Source: Eubacteriales bacterium
GTDB taxonomy: Bacteria; Bacillota_A; Clostridia; Christensenellales; Aristaeellaceae
Assembly (NCBI GenBank): GCA_029974855.1
Contig: JARKQO010000227.1
Coordinates: forward strand, 1 to 9,291
Reading direction: 5' to 3'
DNA: 9,291 nucleotides
Position 1 is the first letter of the stretch; every line of letters starts with the position of its first letter. The notes beneath the pieces are model-generated. The model did not search any database. It worked only from the letters and a program-made list of their open reading frames with translations, and was not told the origin of the DNA. The translations under genes and the position numbers were made by a program. Below are positions 1 through 6,187 of this stretch, in pieces.

Positions 1-188
1 ACGCGGTGCTCCAGGAGATCCTCCACCCCCGTGAGCGGGCGGAGGCCTCCCGGGGCTCCGCCGCGGGCGGCAGCGGGCTGGGCCTGTCCAGTGCCCGGCG
101 CATCGCCCGGGCTCATGGAGGGGATTTGACCCTGGAGAGCGGCCAGGGCCGGGGCTGCCGGTTCCTGCTGTCTTTGCCGCTGCTATAA
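1..188 (+). CDS. Sensor histidine kinase, C-terminal end only (5' truncated by window)
   Basis: This is the last ~62 codons of a two-component sensor kinase; the reading frame is already open at base 3 and the stop is TAA at 186-188. The sequence shows the end of a HATPase_c ATP-binding domain: the G2 box [19 protein letters not shown], then the usual closing strands ([10 protein letters not shown]...FLLSLPLL) typical of the extreme C-terminus of these kinases. The phospho-accepting His, the N box and any sensor or membrane part lie left of the window, so the signal sensed cannot be told. It is normally paired with an OmpR-family response regulator, probably encoded just upstream. Eight bases after its stop lies a direct repeat shaped like such a regulator's site, which suggests that it controls the genes that follow. 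The GTG at base 6 is in frame but is not a real start. Confidence 0.9.
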   Translation, partial: AVLQEILHPRERAEASRGSAAGGSGLGLSSARRIARAHGGDLTLESGQGRGCRFLLSLPLL

Positions 189-195
189 GGCCGAT

Positions 196-214
196 GTAAG
201 GTATTTGTAAGGTA
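196..214 (+). promoter_or_regulatory. Candidate OmpR-family response-regulator box (11-bp-phased direct repeat)
   Basis: Two perfect copies of GTAAGGTA (196-203 and 207-214) start 11 bp apart. Direct half-sites in one helical phase are the usual binding layout for OmpR/PhoB-type response regulators. Relative to the extended -10 at 241-249 they fall at about -60 to -42, just upstream of where a -35 box would be. No good -35 hexamer is present, as expected of an activator-dependent promoter. A degenerate third copy (TTCAGGTT, 229-236, 5 of 8 matches) lies two more turns downstream in the same phase. The histidine kinase ending at 188 is the obvious partner. The repeat is seen directly; its function is inferred. 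Confidence 0.6.
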
Positions 215-240
215 ACCATCAGCCGTATTTCAGGTTCGCT

Positions 241-249
241 TGCTATGAT
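241..249 (+). promoter_or_regulatory. Extended -10 promoter element for the methyltransferase/hydrolase operon
   Basis: TGCTATGAT fits the extended -10 pattern TGnTATAAT, with TATGAT at 244-249 matching five of six positions. Transcription would start near base 256, leaving a leader of about 105 nt before the methyltransferase ATG at 362. At the 16-18 bp spacings the -35 position carries no recognisable hexamer (around 220-227), which fits activation from the repeat at 196-214. Confidence 0.45.
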
Positions 250-267
250 GATAGCGGCGGGCCGGAA

Positions 268-330
268 TACGGCTTTTGCCGTGGGAACAAAGGGGCCGCC
301 GGGGAAGCGGCGGGAAGCGGGCGTGGCCCC
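268..330 (+). promoter_or_regulatory. Structured 5' leader with two potential hairpins
   Basis: The 173-bp space between the kinase and the methyltransferase holds no supported gene. Between the candidate promoter and the start codon are two inverted repeats. The first is ACGGC-TTTT-GCCGT (269-282), extendable by a T-G pair. The second pairs GGGGCC (292-297) with GGCCCC (325-330) around an inner GCCG/CGGC pair (298-301 with 308-311). Two short tandem repeats follow: GGGAAGCGG twice at 10-bp period (302-320) and AAGAAGCA twice (331-346). No U-tract follows either hairpin, so a terminator or attenuator is unlikely. No riboswitch class is recognised. Confidence 0.3.
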
Positions 331-361
331 AAGAAGCAAAGAAGCAAAGGAGCGTGGAACA

Positions 362-931
362 ATGGGACGGGAACCCCCTATGTTGGAGATGTTGCTGACC
401 CGGCTGGCCTTCCGGTTTTTCGGCAAGGCCGTATACCGGGCCTATGCCCAGCGACTGCCTCTTCGGGGCCATGAACGGGTGCTGGATTTTGGCAGCGGCC
501 TGGGGACAGTGGCGGCCTATGTGGCCCCCCGGCTGCCCAGGGGCCAGCTGGTGTGCGCGGATATTTCCACCCGGTGGCTGGCGGCCTGCCGGAAAACCCT
601 AAGGGCCTATCCGGGGGTGGCCTTCTGCCTGGGGGATGTGTACGACCTGCTTTTGGCCCCGGGGAGCTTTGATCTGGTCTACTGCCATTTTGTGCTCCAT
701 GACATCCCCAAGGAGGAGCTGGAAAAGGTGATCCCCGCCTTGGCGGGGTTGCTGAAGGCTGGGGGCGGGCTGGCCTTCCGGGAGCCCTTGGCCCAGGGGG
801 AAGTCCTGCGCTTGATTCAGGGGCTGCTGGAGCGACAGGGGCTCATCCAACAGGAGGGCCGGGTCACCGACGTTCCGGTGATGGGCAATGCCCTGGAGAG
901 CATCTATCGCAAAGGGAGGGATTCTGAATGA
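362..931 (+). CDS. Class I SAM-dependent methyltransferase (small, 189 aa)
   Basis: A soluble cytoplasmic methyltransferase of the seven-strand Rossmann class; the acceptor is unknown. SAM-binding motif I is VLDFGSGLGTVAAYV (residues 40-54), followed by ADIS (67-70) at the end of strand beta-2 with the ribose-binding acidic residue, GDVYD (91-95) near the adenine, and FDLVYCHFVLHDI (103-115) as the motif IV/post-II strand, typical of Methyltransf_11/25-like proteins. The C-terminal ~45 residues are short, leaving little room for a substrate domain. The frame is open back to 245, but ATG 362 is chosen because AAAGGAG (346-352) lies nine bases before it and the candidate -10 box covers the 245 ATG. 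ATG 380 is a weaker alternative. It is the first gene of a four-gene run, and its stop overlaps the next start (ATGA, 928-931), implying translational coupling. The family call is firm; its role beside two hydrolases is unknown. Confidence 0.88.
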   Translation: MGREPPMLEMLLTRLAFRFFGKAVYRAYAQRLPLRGHERVLDFGSGLGTVAAYVAPRLPRGQLVCADISTRWLAACRKTLRAYPGVAFCLGDVYDLLLAPGSFDLVYCHFVLHDIPKEELEKVIPALAGLLKAGGGLAFREPLAQGEVLRLIQGLLERQGLIQQEGRVTDVPVMGNALESIYRKGRDSE

Positions 932-2130
932 TCGTATCGATGGCTTTTGTGGCTCTGGCCTTTGGGGCGGTGTTGGCCCTGGGGGCTTCGACCTTGCTGG
1001 GGATATGGCGGCTGGTGGCCTTGGGCCGGAACAAGGCCAACCCCGAACAGCTGATCCGGCTGAAAAGGGCGCTGGTACTCTGCGCCGCTGCCATGCTGCT
1101 GAGCCTGGCCCTGGCGGCCCTGTCCCAATGGACCGCCTATACCCCTGCCATCCGGGACGAAAGGGGCAACATTCCCCCTGGCAGCATTGCGGAGCTGATC
1201 CCGGTGGAGCTAAACGGCACCACCCAATGGATCAGCATCCGGGGGGCTGACCGGGAAAAGCCCGTGCTGCTGTTTTTGGCCGGAGGCCCCGGAGGGACCC
1301 AGCTAGCGGCTGTGCGCCACCAGCTGGGGGAACTGGAAAAGCATTTTGTGGTGGTGGGCTGGGACCAGCCCGGCTCCGGGAAGTCCTACTACGCCAGGCC
1401 TATCTCCCAGATCACCCCGGAGACCTACCTTCAGGACGGCTATGCCCTGACCCAATACCTGCGGCAGCGCTTTGGGCAGGAGAAGATTTTTTTGGTGGGG
1501 GAATCCTGGGGCAGCGCCTTGGGTATCTTCTTGGTCCACCGCCACCCGGAGGCCTACCGGACCTTCATTGGCACGGGCCAAATGGTGGACTTTCTGGAAA
1601 CCGAAAAGATGGACTACGCCTTGGCCCTGGAAAGGGCCCGAGCCCGGGGGGACGGGGCTTTGGCCCAAACCCTGGAGGAAAACGGCCCGCCCCCTTACTA
1701 CGGAAAGGGCGTCACCTGGAAAATCGCCGCATACCTGAATGACCTCACCGCCGCCATGGCCCGGAACCCCGCCATCCACAATCCGGGCTACAACACCTTT
1801 CGGGATATCTTTTCCCCGGAATATGGAGTGCTGGACCAGATCAACTTCTTTCGGGGGCTGGTGCGCACCTTTGACCAGGTATATCCTCAGCTGTATCAGG
1901 TGGATTTGCGGAAGGAGTATACCCAGCTCCAGGTGCCGGTGGCCTTCTTTTTGGGCCGCCACGACCTGAACGCGCCCCCTGTGCTGGCGGAGGAATACCT
2001 GGAGGCGTTAAGCGCCCCCGCCAAGGAGATCGTGTGGTTCGAGCATTCGGGCCACAGCCCTTGGATCAACGAAAGGGAGAGGTTTGTACGGGAGCTGCTG
2101 AGGTGGTTTGGAGTGCGGGAGGCATCGTAA
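928..2130 (+). CDS. Membrane-anchored alpha/beta hydrolase, peptidase S33 (proline iminopeptidase-like)
   Basis: A 400-residue protein with two N-terminal hydrophobic segments (about residues 2-33 and 48-66) joined by a basic loop (RNKANPEQLIRLKR), then an alpha/beta hydrolase domain from about 85 to the end. Family hallmarks are an oxyanion-hole motif AGGPGG (118-123; usually HGGPG), GWDQPGSGKS (144-153), the nucleophile elbow GESWGSALG (191-199, Ser193), the acid in GRHD (Asp346) and the His in HSGHSPW (His376), so the triad is complete. The lid region (about 220-310) is expected to set the substrate. S33 enzymes include proline iminopeptidases but also esterases and other hydrolases, so the reaction is not certain. 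The basic loop is predicted inside, putting the catalytic domain outside the membrane. Start: GGGAGG at 914-919, eight bases before the ATG, which overlaps the methyltransferase stop by four bases. Confidence 0.88.
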   Translation: MIVSMAFVALAFGAVLALGASTLLGIWRLVALGRNKANPEQLIRLKRALVLCAAAMLLSLALAALSQWTAYTPAIRDERGNIPPGSIAELIPVELNGTTQWISIRGADREKPVLLFLAGGPGGTQLAAVRHQLGELEKHFVVVGWDQPGSGKSYYARPISQITPETYLQDGYALTQYLRQRFGQEKIFLVGESWGSALGIFLVHRHPEAYRTFIGTGQMVDFLETEKMDYALALERARARGDGALAQTLEENGPPPYYGKGVTWKIAAYLNDLTAAMARNPAIHNPGYNTFRDIFSPEYGVLDQINFFRGLVRTFDQVYPQLYQVDLRKEYTQLQVPVAFFLGRHDLNAPPVLAEEYLEALSAPAKEIVWFEHSGHSPWINERERFVRELLRWFGVREAS

Positions 2131-2149
2131 GGGAAGGGAGAATGTAGCC

Positions 2150-2533
2150 ATGAAGAAGATTCGGATCGGGCTGGCTTTGGTATTGGCCTTGCTGGCGCTC
2201 GCGGCCTGTGCGCCGCAGGGGGGAACGGTAGACATCACCCAGGCCGGGGAGACCGAGGGATATGAGCTGGCCTTTTCCCGGTGGAGCGGGGAAAAGCGGC
2301 TGGAGATATTGTTGGAGGCCGGAGAGGAGCTTCAGGTGGAGGCCTTTTGGGAGACGGGGGAGGTGGCCCTGGCAATTTTGAGCCAGGACGGCGCGGAGGT
2401 CTACCGGGGCAAGCTGCTGGCAACGGGGCTGTTTACGGTGAAGGTGGCGGAACAGGGCCCCTATGAGATTCAGTTGAAGGGCAGCCAGGCCACGGGACGG
2501 GTTTTGATCCGGAATGTGGGGAGCGGACGGTAA
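2150..2533 (+). CDS. Small predicted lipoprotein (127 aa), function unknown
   Basis: It starts MKKIRIG, followed by a hydrophobic stretch and a lipobox LAAC with the lipidated Cys at residue 20, a standard lipoprotein (signal peptidase II) signal. The mature part (~107 aa) is rich in alternating polar and hydrophobic residues with several short Gly turns, suggesting a small all-beta domain. No catalytic motif or known family is recognised. ATG 2150 is preferred over the upstream in-frame ATG 2108: it has GGGAG at 2136-2140, gives a proper signal peptide and clears the preceding stop at 2130 by 19 bp, whereas 2108 would lie inside the S33 gene. Lying between two predicted extracytoplasmic hydrolases, it is likely to work beside them on the outer face of the membrane, perhaps as a binding or accessory subunit; that role is inference. 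Confidence 0.82.
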   Translation: MKKIRIGLALVLALLALAACAPQGGTVDITQAGETEGYELAFSRWSGEKRLEILLEAGEELQVEAFWETGEVALAILSQDGAEVYRGKLLATGLFTVKVAEQGPYEIQLKGSQATGRVLIRNVGSGR

Positions 2534-2540
2534 GGGGGGA

Positions 2541-2548
2541 AAAAGGAG
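2541..2548 (+). promoter_or_regulatory. Ribosome binding site abutting the start codon of the PAF-AH-like gene
   Basis: AAAAGGAG runs straight into ATG 2549 with no spacer, which is too close for normal pairing with 16S rRNA. The neighbouring G-run GGGGGGA (2534-2540) is eight bases from the ATG and may be the working Shine-Dalgarno. No ATG or GTG lies at normal distance from AAGGAG: the next in-frame GTG is codon 21 and the next ATG codon 36, which would delete the first membrane segment. ATG 2549 is therefore kept, with some doubt. Confidence 0.45.
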
Positions 2549-3820
2549 ATGGGATACGGTCTGCTCATAGGCTTTGCGGCCTTGGAGCTGGGGCTTGGGC
2601 TGTGCCGGGTGAGGACCGGGCGGGAGCTGCGGGGCGCAGCCAGGGCCCTTCGGATGGGGGAGTTGGGCGTTGCCCTCCTGTTGGCGGCTTTTTTGGGGCC
2701 CCAGTGGAACGGAAAATATAACGGACTGATTATTCTATTGGGGATCTTTGCGTTGGGCAGCCTGATCCGGCGGCCCAACGCCGAGCGGGCCCAGACTCCC
2801 CGCCGGGTCTTTCCCCAGGCCTTGGGCATGGTGGGGCTGGTGTGGATCGCCTTGGTGCCGGTGGTCCTCTTTCCCCTGTACCACAGCCTGCCCACCACGG
2901 GGAAATACCCGGTGGCCACGGCTCTTTTTCATTGGGTGGACGAAAGCCGCCCAGAGCCCTATACCCAGGGAAAGGGCCCCAGGACCCTGGCGGTGGAGGC
3001 CTGGTATCCCCAGGGAGCCCAAAGCGGCTGCCCTTTGGTGCTGTTCTCCCACGGGGCCTTTGGGAACCGCCGCAGCAATGAAAGCCTGTTCCGGGAGCTG
3101 GCCAGCCACGGCTATGTGGTGGGCTCTTTGGACCACACCTACCAGTGCCTGGAGACCGCTGCCCCAGGGGGGAAAAAGATTTGGATGGACTGGGGCTATG
3201 CCCGGGAGATCATCCGGGAGGACGCGAAAACGGACCCGGCGGGGAGCCTGGCCTTTTACCGGAAATGGATGGATATCCGCACCGGGGATGTTGAATTTGT
3301 GTTGGATACCTTTTTGGCCCAGGGAAGGCAAGACCCGGGGCACCCGGTATTCGGCCTGGTGAATCCCCGTGCTGTGGCGCTGGTGGGCCACTCCTTGGGA
3401 GGGTCCGCCGTTTTGGGGGTGGGGCGGACCCGGGAGGAGGTGGCCGGGGTCATCGCCCTGGAGGCTCCCTTCCTGTGCGATATCCAGGCTGTGGATCAGG
3501 GGAGATTCGTCTTTGATCAGCGGGAGTACCCGGTACCTGTGCTGTGCGTGTATTCGGACAGCGCCTGGCCCCATTTGGACCAGTGGCCCCAATACGCGCA
3601 AAACGCCCGCCTGCTCCGGGAGGCGGGCGGGCGGGCGGAGCATGTGTATCTGGAGGGCGTCGGGCATCTGGCTTTGACGGACCTCTGCCTGGCCAGCCCT
3701 TTGGCCACCAAGCTGCTGGACGGGCCCGGGCATCCCGTGAGCCCGGCGGAGGGGCTGACCAAGCTCAATAGCGCCTGCCTGTCCTTCCTGGACCGGGTGG
3801 TGAAGGGCATGTCACAGTAG
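2549..3820 (+). CDS. Polytopic membrane protein with PAF-acetylhydrolase-like alpha/beta hydrolase domain
   Basis: 423 residues: four hydrophobic segments (about 3-18, 37-50, 58-73, 90-111), then an alpha/beta hydrolase domain (about 118-420). The oxyanion motif is LVLFSHGAFG (163-172), the nucleophile elbow GHSLGGSA (280-287, Ser282) and the His GVGHLALTD (370-378, His373), whose surroundings resemble the H-x3-TD region of bacterial PAF-acetylhydrolase/dienelactone-hydrolase relatives. The usual catalytic Asp sits 23 residues after Ser in human plasma PAF-AH (Ser273/Asp296); here that position is Glu305 in VIALEAP. Basic loops after segments 1 and 3 predict N-out, four crossings and an extracellular catalytic domain. 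A likely role is cleavage of a short acyl or lipid ester at the cell surface; the substrate is unproven. It ends the four-gene block, 15 bp after the lipoprotein gene, and its last nine bases overlap the convergent acyltransferase gene. Confidence 0.82.
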   Translation: MGYGLLIGFAALELGLGLCRVRTGRELRGAARALRMGELGVALLLAAFLGPQWNGKYNGLIILLGIFALGSLIRRPNAERAQTPRRVFPQALGMVGLVWIALVPVVLFPLYHSLPTTGKYPVATALFHWVDESRPEPYTQGKGPRTLAVEAWYPQGAQSGCPLVLFSHGAFGNRRSNESLFRELASHGYVVGSLDHTYQCLETAAPGGKKIWMDWGYAREIIREDAKTDPAGSLAFYRKWMDIRTGDVEFVLDTFLAQGRQDPGHPVFGLVNPRAVALVGHSLGGSAVLGVGRTREEVAGVIALEAPFLCDIQAVDQGRFVFDQREYPVPVLCVYSDSAWPHLDQWPQYAQNARLLREAGGRAEHVYLEGVGHLALTDLCLASPLATKLLDGPGHPVSPAEGLTKLNSACLSFLDRVVKGMSQ

Positions 3821-4909
3821 CTTCTTCAACCCCGGGATTCGCCGCATCACTCCGGTGGCCGCCGCGGCCAGGGCAAAGACCGCCACCTCCCACAGCAGCA
3901 CCGCCGCCAAGGTGGGCATGGCCTCCAGCAGCGGGGCAAACACCCGCCCCTTGGTTTCCCGGATCACCCAATCCTGTAGCAGGTAGACGCCGAAGGCGGA
4001 ATGGCCTAGGGCGGCCAGGAGCCGGGCTCCCTTGGACACGGGCCCCGGCTCTTGGCTCCGGGGCCAGCACCGGGGCAGGAACATGATGCCTATGGCGCAG
4101 AGAATGATGGTGATGGAGGGGGCGATGCGCTCATCCATGAACCAGTATTTGCCCAGGCCTCCCAGGCGGCTGTACTCCAGCCTGGTAAGAACCAAGGACA
4201 AGGCGATGCTGCCCAAAATCAGCCCCAGGCACAGCCAACCCTTGGCCCGGCTGGGCCGGGCATAGGCGTGGAGGTAATGCCCGGCGAACAATAGGCCGGT
4301 GAACACGGAAAACAGCGGCGCGTCAAAGTACCGGGGCAGCCGCAGGCCCGGGGCGTAATGGACCACCAAAGGCCACAGGGCCCCAAACAGGAAGCAGCCG
4401 CCGATGAGGTAGCGCAGGTCCTTTTTCTCCAGCCCCGCCGCCAGCCGTTGCAAAATGGGCAGCATCACCAAAATGCCCAGGTAGAAATACAGGTACCAGA
4501 AGGAGTCCGTGAGGGGCTTTTGCCAGAGTAAGTCCAGGAAAGCCGGGATATCGAAGGCTTTTTCCCAGGTCCAGTGGAACAGCCAGAGGCTCCACAGATA
4601 ATAGAAATAGGAAAACAGCACCAAGGTCCCCAGCATCCGCAGCATCCGCCCCCCGGCCCGGCGGTAGCTGTCCCGCCTGGGCAGCAGCAGCGCCCCGGAG
4701 ATCATCACAAACAAGGGCACCGCGATCTTGCTGAGGTAGTACCAGGCCAAAGAGAGCCACCAGGTAGGCTGGGAGGGGTCCGAGGCCTGGAATACCGGGC
4801 TGTTGGTGTGGTTCACGATCACCAAAAAGGCGGCCAGGGCCCGCAGGGCGTCCAGGTAGAACACCCGGGAGGAAGGGCTGTGGGCGAGAGAGGACGGTTG
4901 CTGCCGCAT
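3812..4909 (-). CDS. Membrane acyltransferase, acyltransferase-3 family (OatA/WecH-like)
   Basis: A 365-residue integral membrane protein with about ten hydrophobic segments. The N-terminal signature FYLDALRALAAFLVIVNHT (17-35) carries the family's conserved Arg23 and His34 needed for acyl transfer; VPLFVMISGALLL (64-76), FWYLYFYLGILVMLPIL (137-153) and LGHSAFGVYLLQDW (301-314) match other conserved stretches. Family members move acetyl or similar groups across the membrane onto sugars of peptidoglycan, teichoic acid, O-antigen or exopolysaccharide. No C-terminal SGNH domain is present, so a partner may finish the reaction. ATG 4909 is chosen: AAAGGAGG (4924-4917) lies seven bases upstream and the ATG overlaps the upstream gene's stop by one base (TGATG). 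The frame is open far upstream to 5767, but that part is a shadow of the glycosyltransferase. The acceptor is probably the product of the neighbouring glycosyltransferase (inference). Confidence 0.88.
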   Translation of the reverse strand: MRQQPSSLAHSPSSRVFYLDALRALAAFLVIVNHTNSPVFQASDPSQPTWWLSLAWYYLSKIAVPLFVMISGALLLPRRDSYRRAGGRMLRMLGTLVLFSYFYYLWSLWLFHWTWEKAFDIPAFLDLLWQKPLTDSFWYLYFYLGILVMLPILQRLAAGLEKKDLRYLIGGCFLFGALWPLVVHYAPGLRLPRYFDAPLFSVFTGLLFAGHYLHAYARPSRAKGWLCLGLILGSIALSLVLTRLEYSRLGGLGKYWFMDERIAPSITIILCAIGIMFLPRCWPRSQEPGPVSKGARLLAALGHSAFGVYLLQDWVIRETKGRVFAPLLEAMPTLAAVLLWEVAVFALAAAATGVMRRIPGLKKLL

Positions 4910-6153
4910 CACAGCGCCTCCTTTGCCACAGGGCCCCCGTTGCCGGTCAAAGCCCCGTCCTTGGGGGCTTCCTGGACCCCGGCCCTCGCCCCCCGCACCA
5001 CCTCCCAGGTGAGCAGCCCCAGCAAGGCCAAATTCATGAAGGCCCCCAGCTGCAAGGGGAACATGGGGTAGCGGAACATATACTTGCAGTAGGCGCTGGC
5101 TACGGGGAGCAAGCCCAGCAGCACATAGGCGTAGCCCCGGGGCTTGCCCAGGCACACGGCCCAATACAGCAGCAGCATTTCCCCCACCAGGCCGTAGCGC
5201 TCGTGCATCCGGGGCATGAAGAACACGGCGCACAGCACGCACCAGGAGCCCAGCACCAGCACCAACGAATCCGTCAGCTTCGCCCGCTTGGCAATAAGCC
5301 AGGCGGCCATGCCCCCCAGGCCCCCGATGGCCACCCCCATGCCGTACCGGGAGAACATCCCGTGGATCATCTTCTTCCCCCCCAAGGCATCCCCCAGCAA
5401 GGCATAGAAGTTGGGGTAATTGTAGGTGGGCACCGGGTACATCTCCACCTGCCCCAGGTAGCAGGTGACGGCGTACAGGGGGCTTTGGCCGAAGAAGGCC
5501 ATGGGCAGCCCCGTAGCCACCCAGATGGCGGGGATGATGAGAAATTGCCACAGGCTGAACTTTTTTTCCGTGAAGTAGTAGATCACAAACAGGGGCAGCA
5601 GGAGGACCGCTTGCAGCTTCAGCGCCAGGGCGATGCCCATGTGGACCATGGCCCACACGCTTTTCCCCCGCATCAGGCACCAGACGGCCAGAATGGAAAA
5701 GGCGGCGAAGCAGATGTCCGACTGGCCCCAGCCCGCGCCGCCCAAAATAAGCAAGGGGTGGAAGCACAGCAAAATGAAGGCCAGGGCCGTATACCCCTTC
5801 TTTTTCCCCTGGGGGGCCACATGATACACCGTCAGGCAGCCGGCCGCGAACAGCACGATCTCAAAGGCGAAGGTGGACAGCTTGATGGCGTCGGAATAGG
5901 GCATGTTCAGCCGCACCAGCAAAGGGAACAGGTACAAATACAGCGGGCTGTAGGTGCTCTCCACCGCCAGGGCCGCCATGCCCCCCTCCAAGGTCGCCTT
6001 GTACCAGCTGCTGAGCATGAACTCCATATCCGCCACAATCAGCGGCATAAAGGAATAGCGCAGGAAGATCCCCAGGGCTCCGGCGGCGGCCACGGCCCAC
6101 CAGAGGATGTTTTTGCGGATGCTGCCTACCAGCCGTTCTTCCCATTTCATCAT
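4909..6153 (-). CDS. GT-C type membrane glycosyltransferase (Gpi18/COG5542-like)
   Basis: A 414-residue polytopic protein with roughly nine or ten membrane spans. Features of lipid-linked-sugar (GT-C) transferases of the Gpi18-like group are an acidic residue in the first outer loop (VADMEFMLSSW, Asp42 and Glu44, the likely catalytic region), GWGQSD (141-146), LALKLQA (176-182) and PRMHERY (314-320). Such enzymes use polyprenyl-phosphate sugars on the outer membrane face to modify glycans, lipids or proteins; donor and acceptor cannot be read here. The frame is open to 6225, but ATG 6153 is chosen because AAAGGAG (6170-6164) precedes it by ten bases and the longer form would run into argH; the adjoining ATG 6150 is possible. 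It lies 34 nt after argH and is coupled to the acyltransferase at its 3' end, so the two probably act on the same surface glycan. Confidence 0.82.
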   Translation of the reverse strand: MMKWEERLVGSIRKNILWWAVAAAGALGIFLRYSFMPLIVADMEFMLSSWYKATLEGGMAALAVESTYSPLYLYLFPLLVRLNMPYSDAIKLSTFAFEIVLFAAGCLTVYHVAPQGKKKGYTALAFILLCFHPLLILGGAGWGQSDICFAAFSILAVWCLMRGKSVWAMVHMGIALALKLQAVLLLPLFVIYYFTEKKFSLWQFLIIPAIWVATGLPMAFFGQSPLYAVTCYLGQVEMYPVPTYNYPNFYALLGDALGGKKMIHGMFSRYGMGVAIGGLGGMAAWLIAKRAKLTDSLVLVLGSWCVLCAVFFMPRMHERYGLVGEMLLLYWAVCLGKPRGYAYVLLGLLPVASAYCKYMFRYPMFPLQLGAFMNLALLGLLTWEVVRGARAGVQEAPKDGALTGNGGPVAKEAL

Positions 6154-6187
6154 GGACGCATCTCTCCTTTGTAGCATAGGGCCGCCC

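Noticed and set aside
245..361. 39-codon N-terminal extension of the methyltransferase from ATG 245
   Set aside because: The ATG is inside the candidate -10 box and has no ribosome binding site; the extension is basic and of low complexity, whereas ATG 362 has AAAGGAG at good spacing.
1303..1962. 219-codon minus-strand frame opposite the S33 hydrolase
   Set aside because: It is a shadow of the plus-strand gene with no recognisable domain or ribosome binding site.
2735..3733. 332-codon minus-strand frame opposite the PAF-AH-like gene
   Set aside because: The translation is rich in Pro/Gln/His/Gly with no motif, as expected antisense to a GC-rich gene; the plus-strand hydrolase has clear catalytic motifs.
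4910..5767. Long open frame upstream of and in frame with the acyltransferase (651 aa if fused)
   Set aside because: It lies wholly inside the glycosyltransferase gene in another frame, has a low-complexity Gly/Ala/Arg/His-rich translation, and the acyltransferase has its own good ribosome binding site and family start at 4909. GC-rich codon bias keeps the shadow frame open.
5203..6174. 323-codon plus-strand frame opposite the glycosyltransferase
   Set aside because: The composition is extremely His/Gln/Gly-rich and there are no motifs; it is antisense to a well-supported membrane protein gene.
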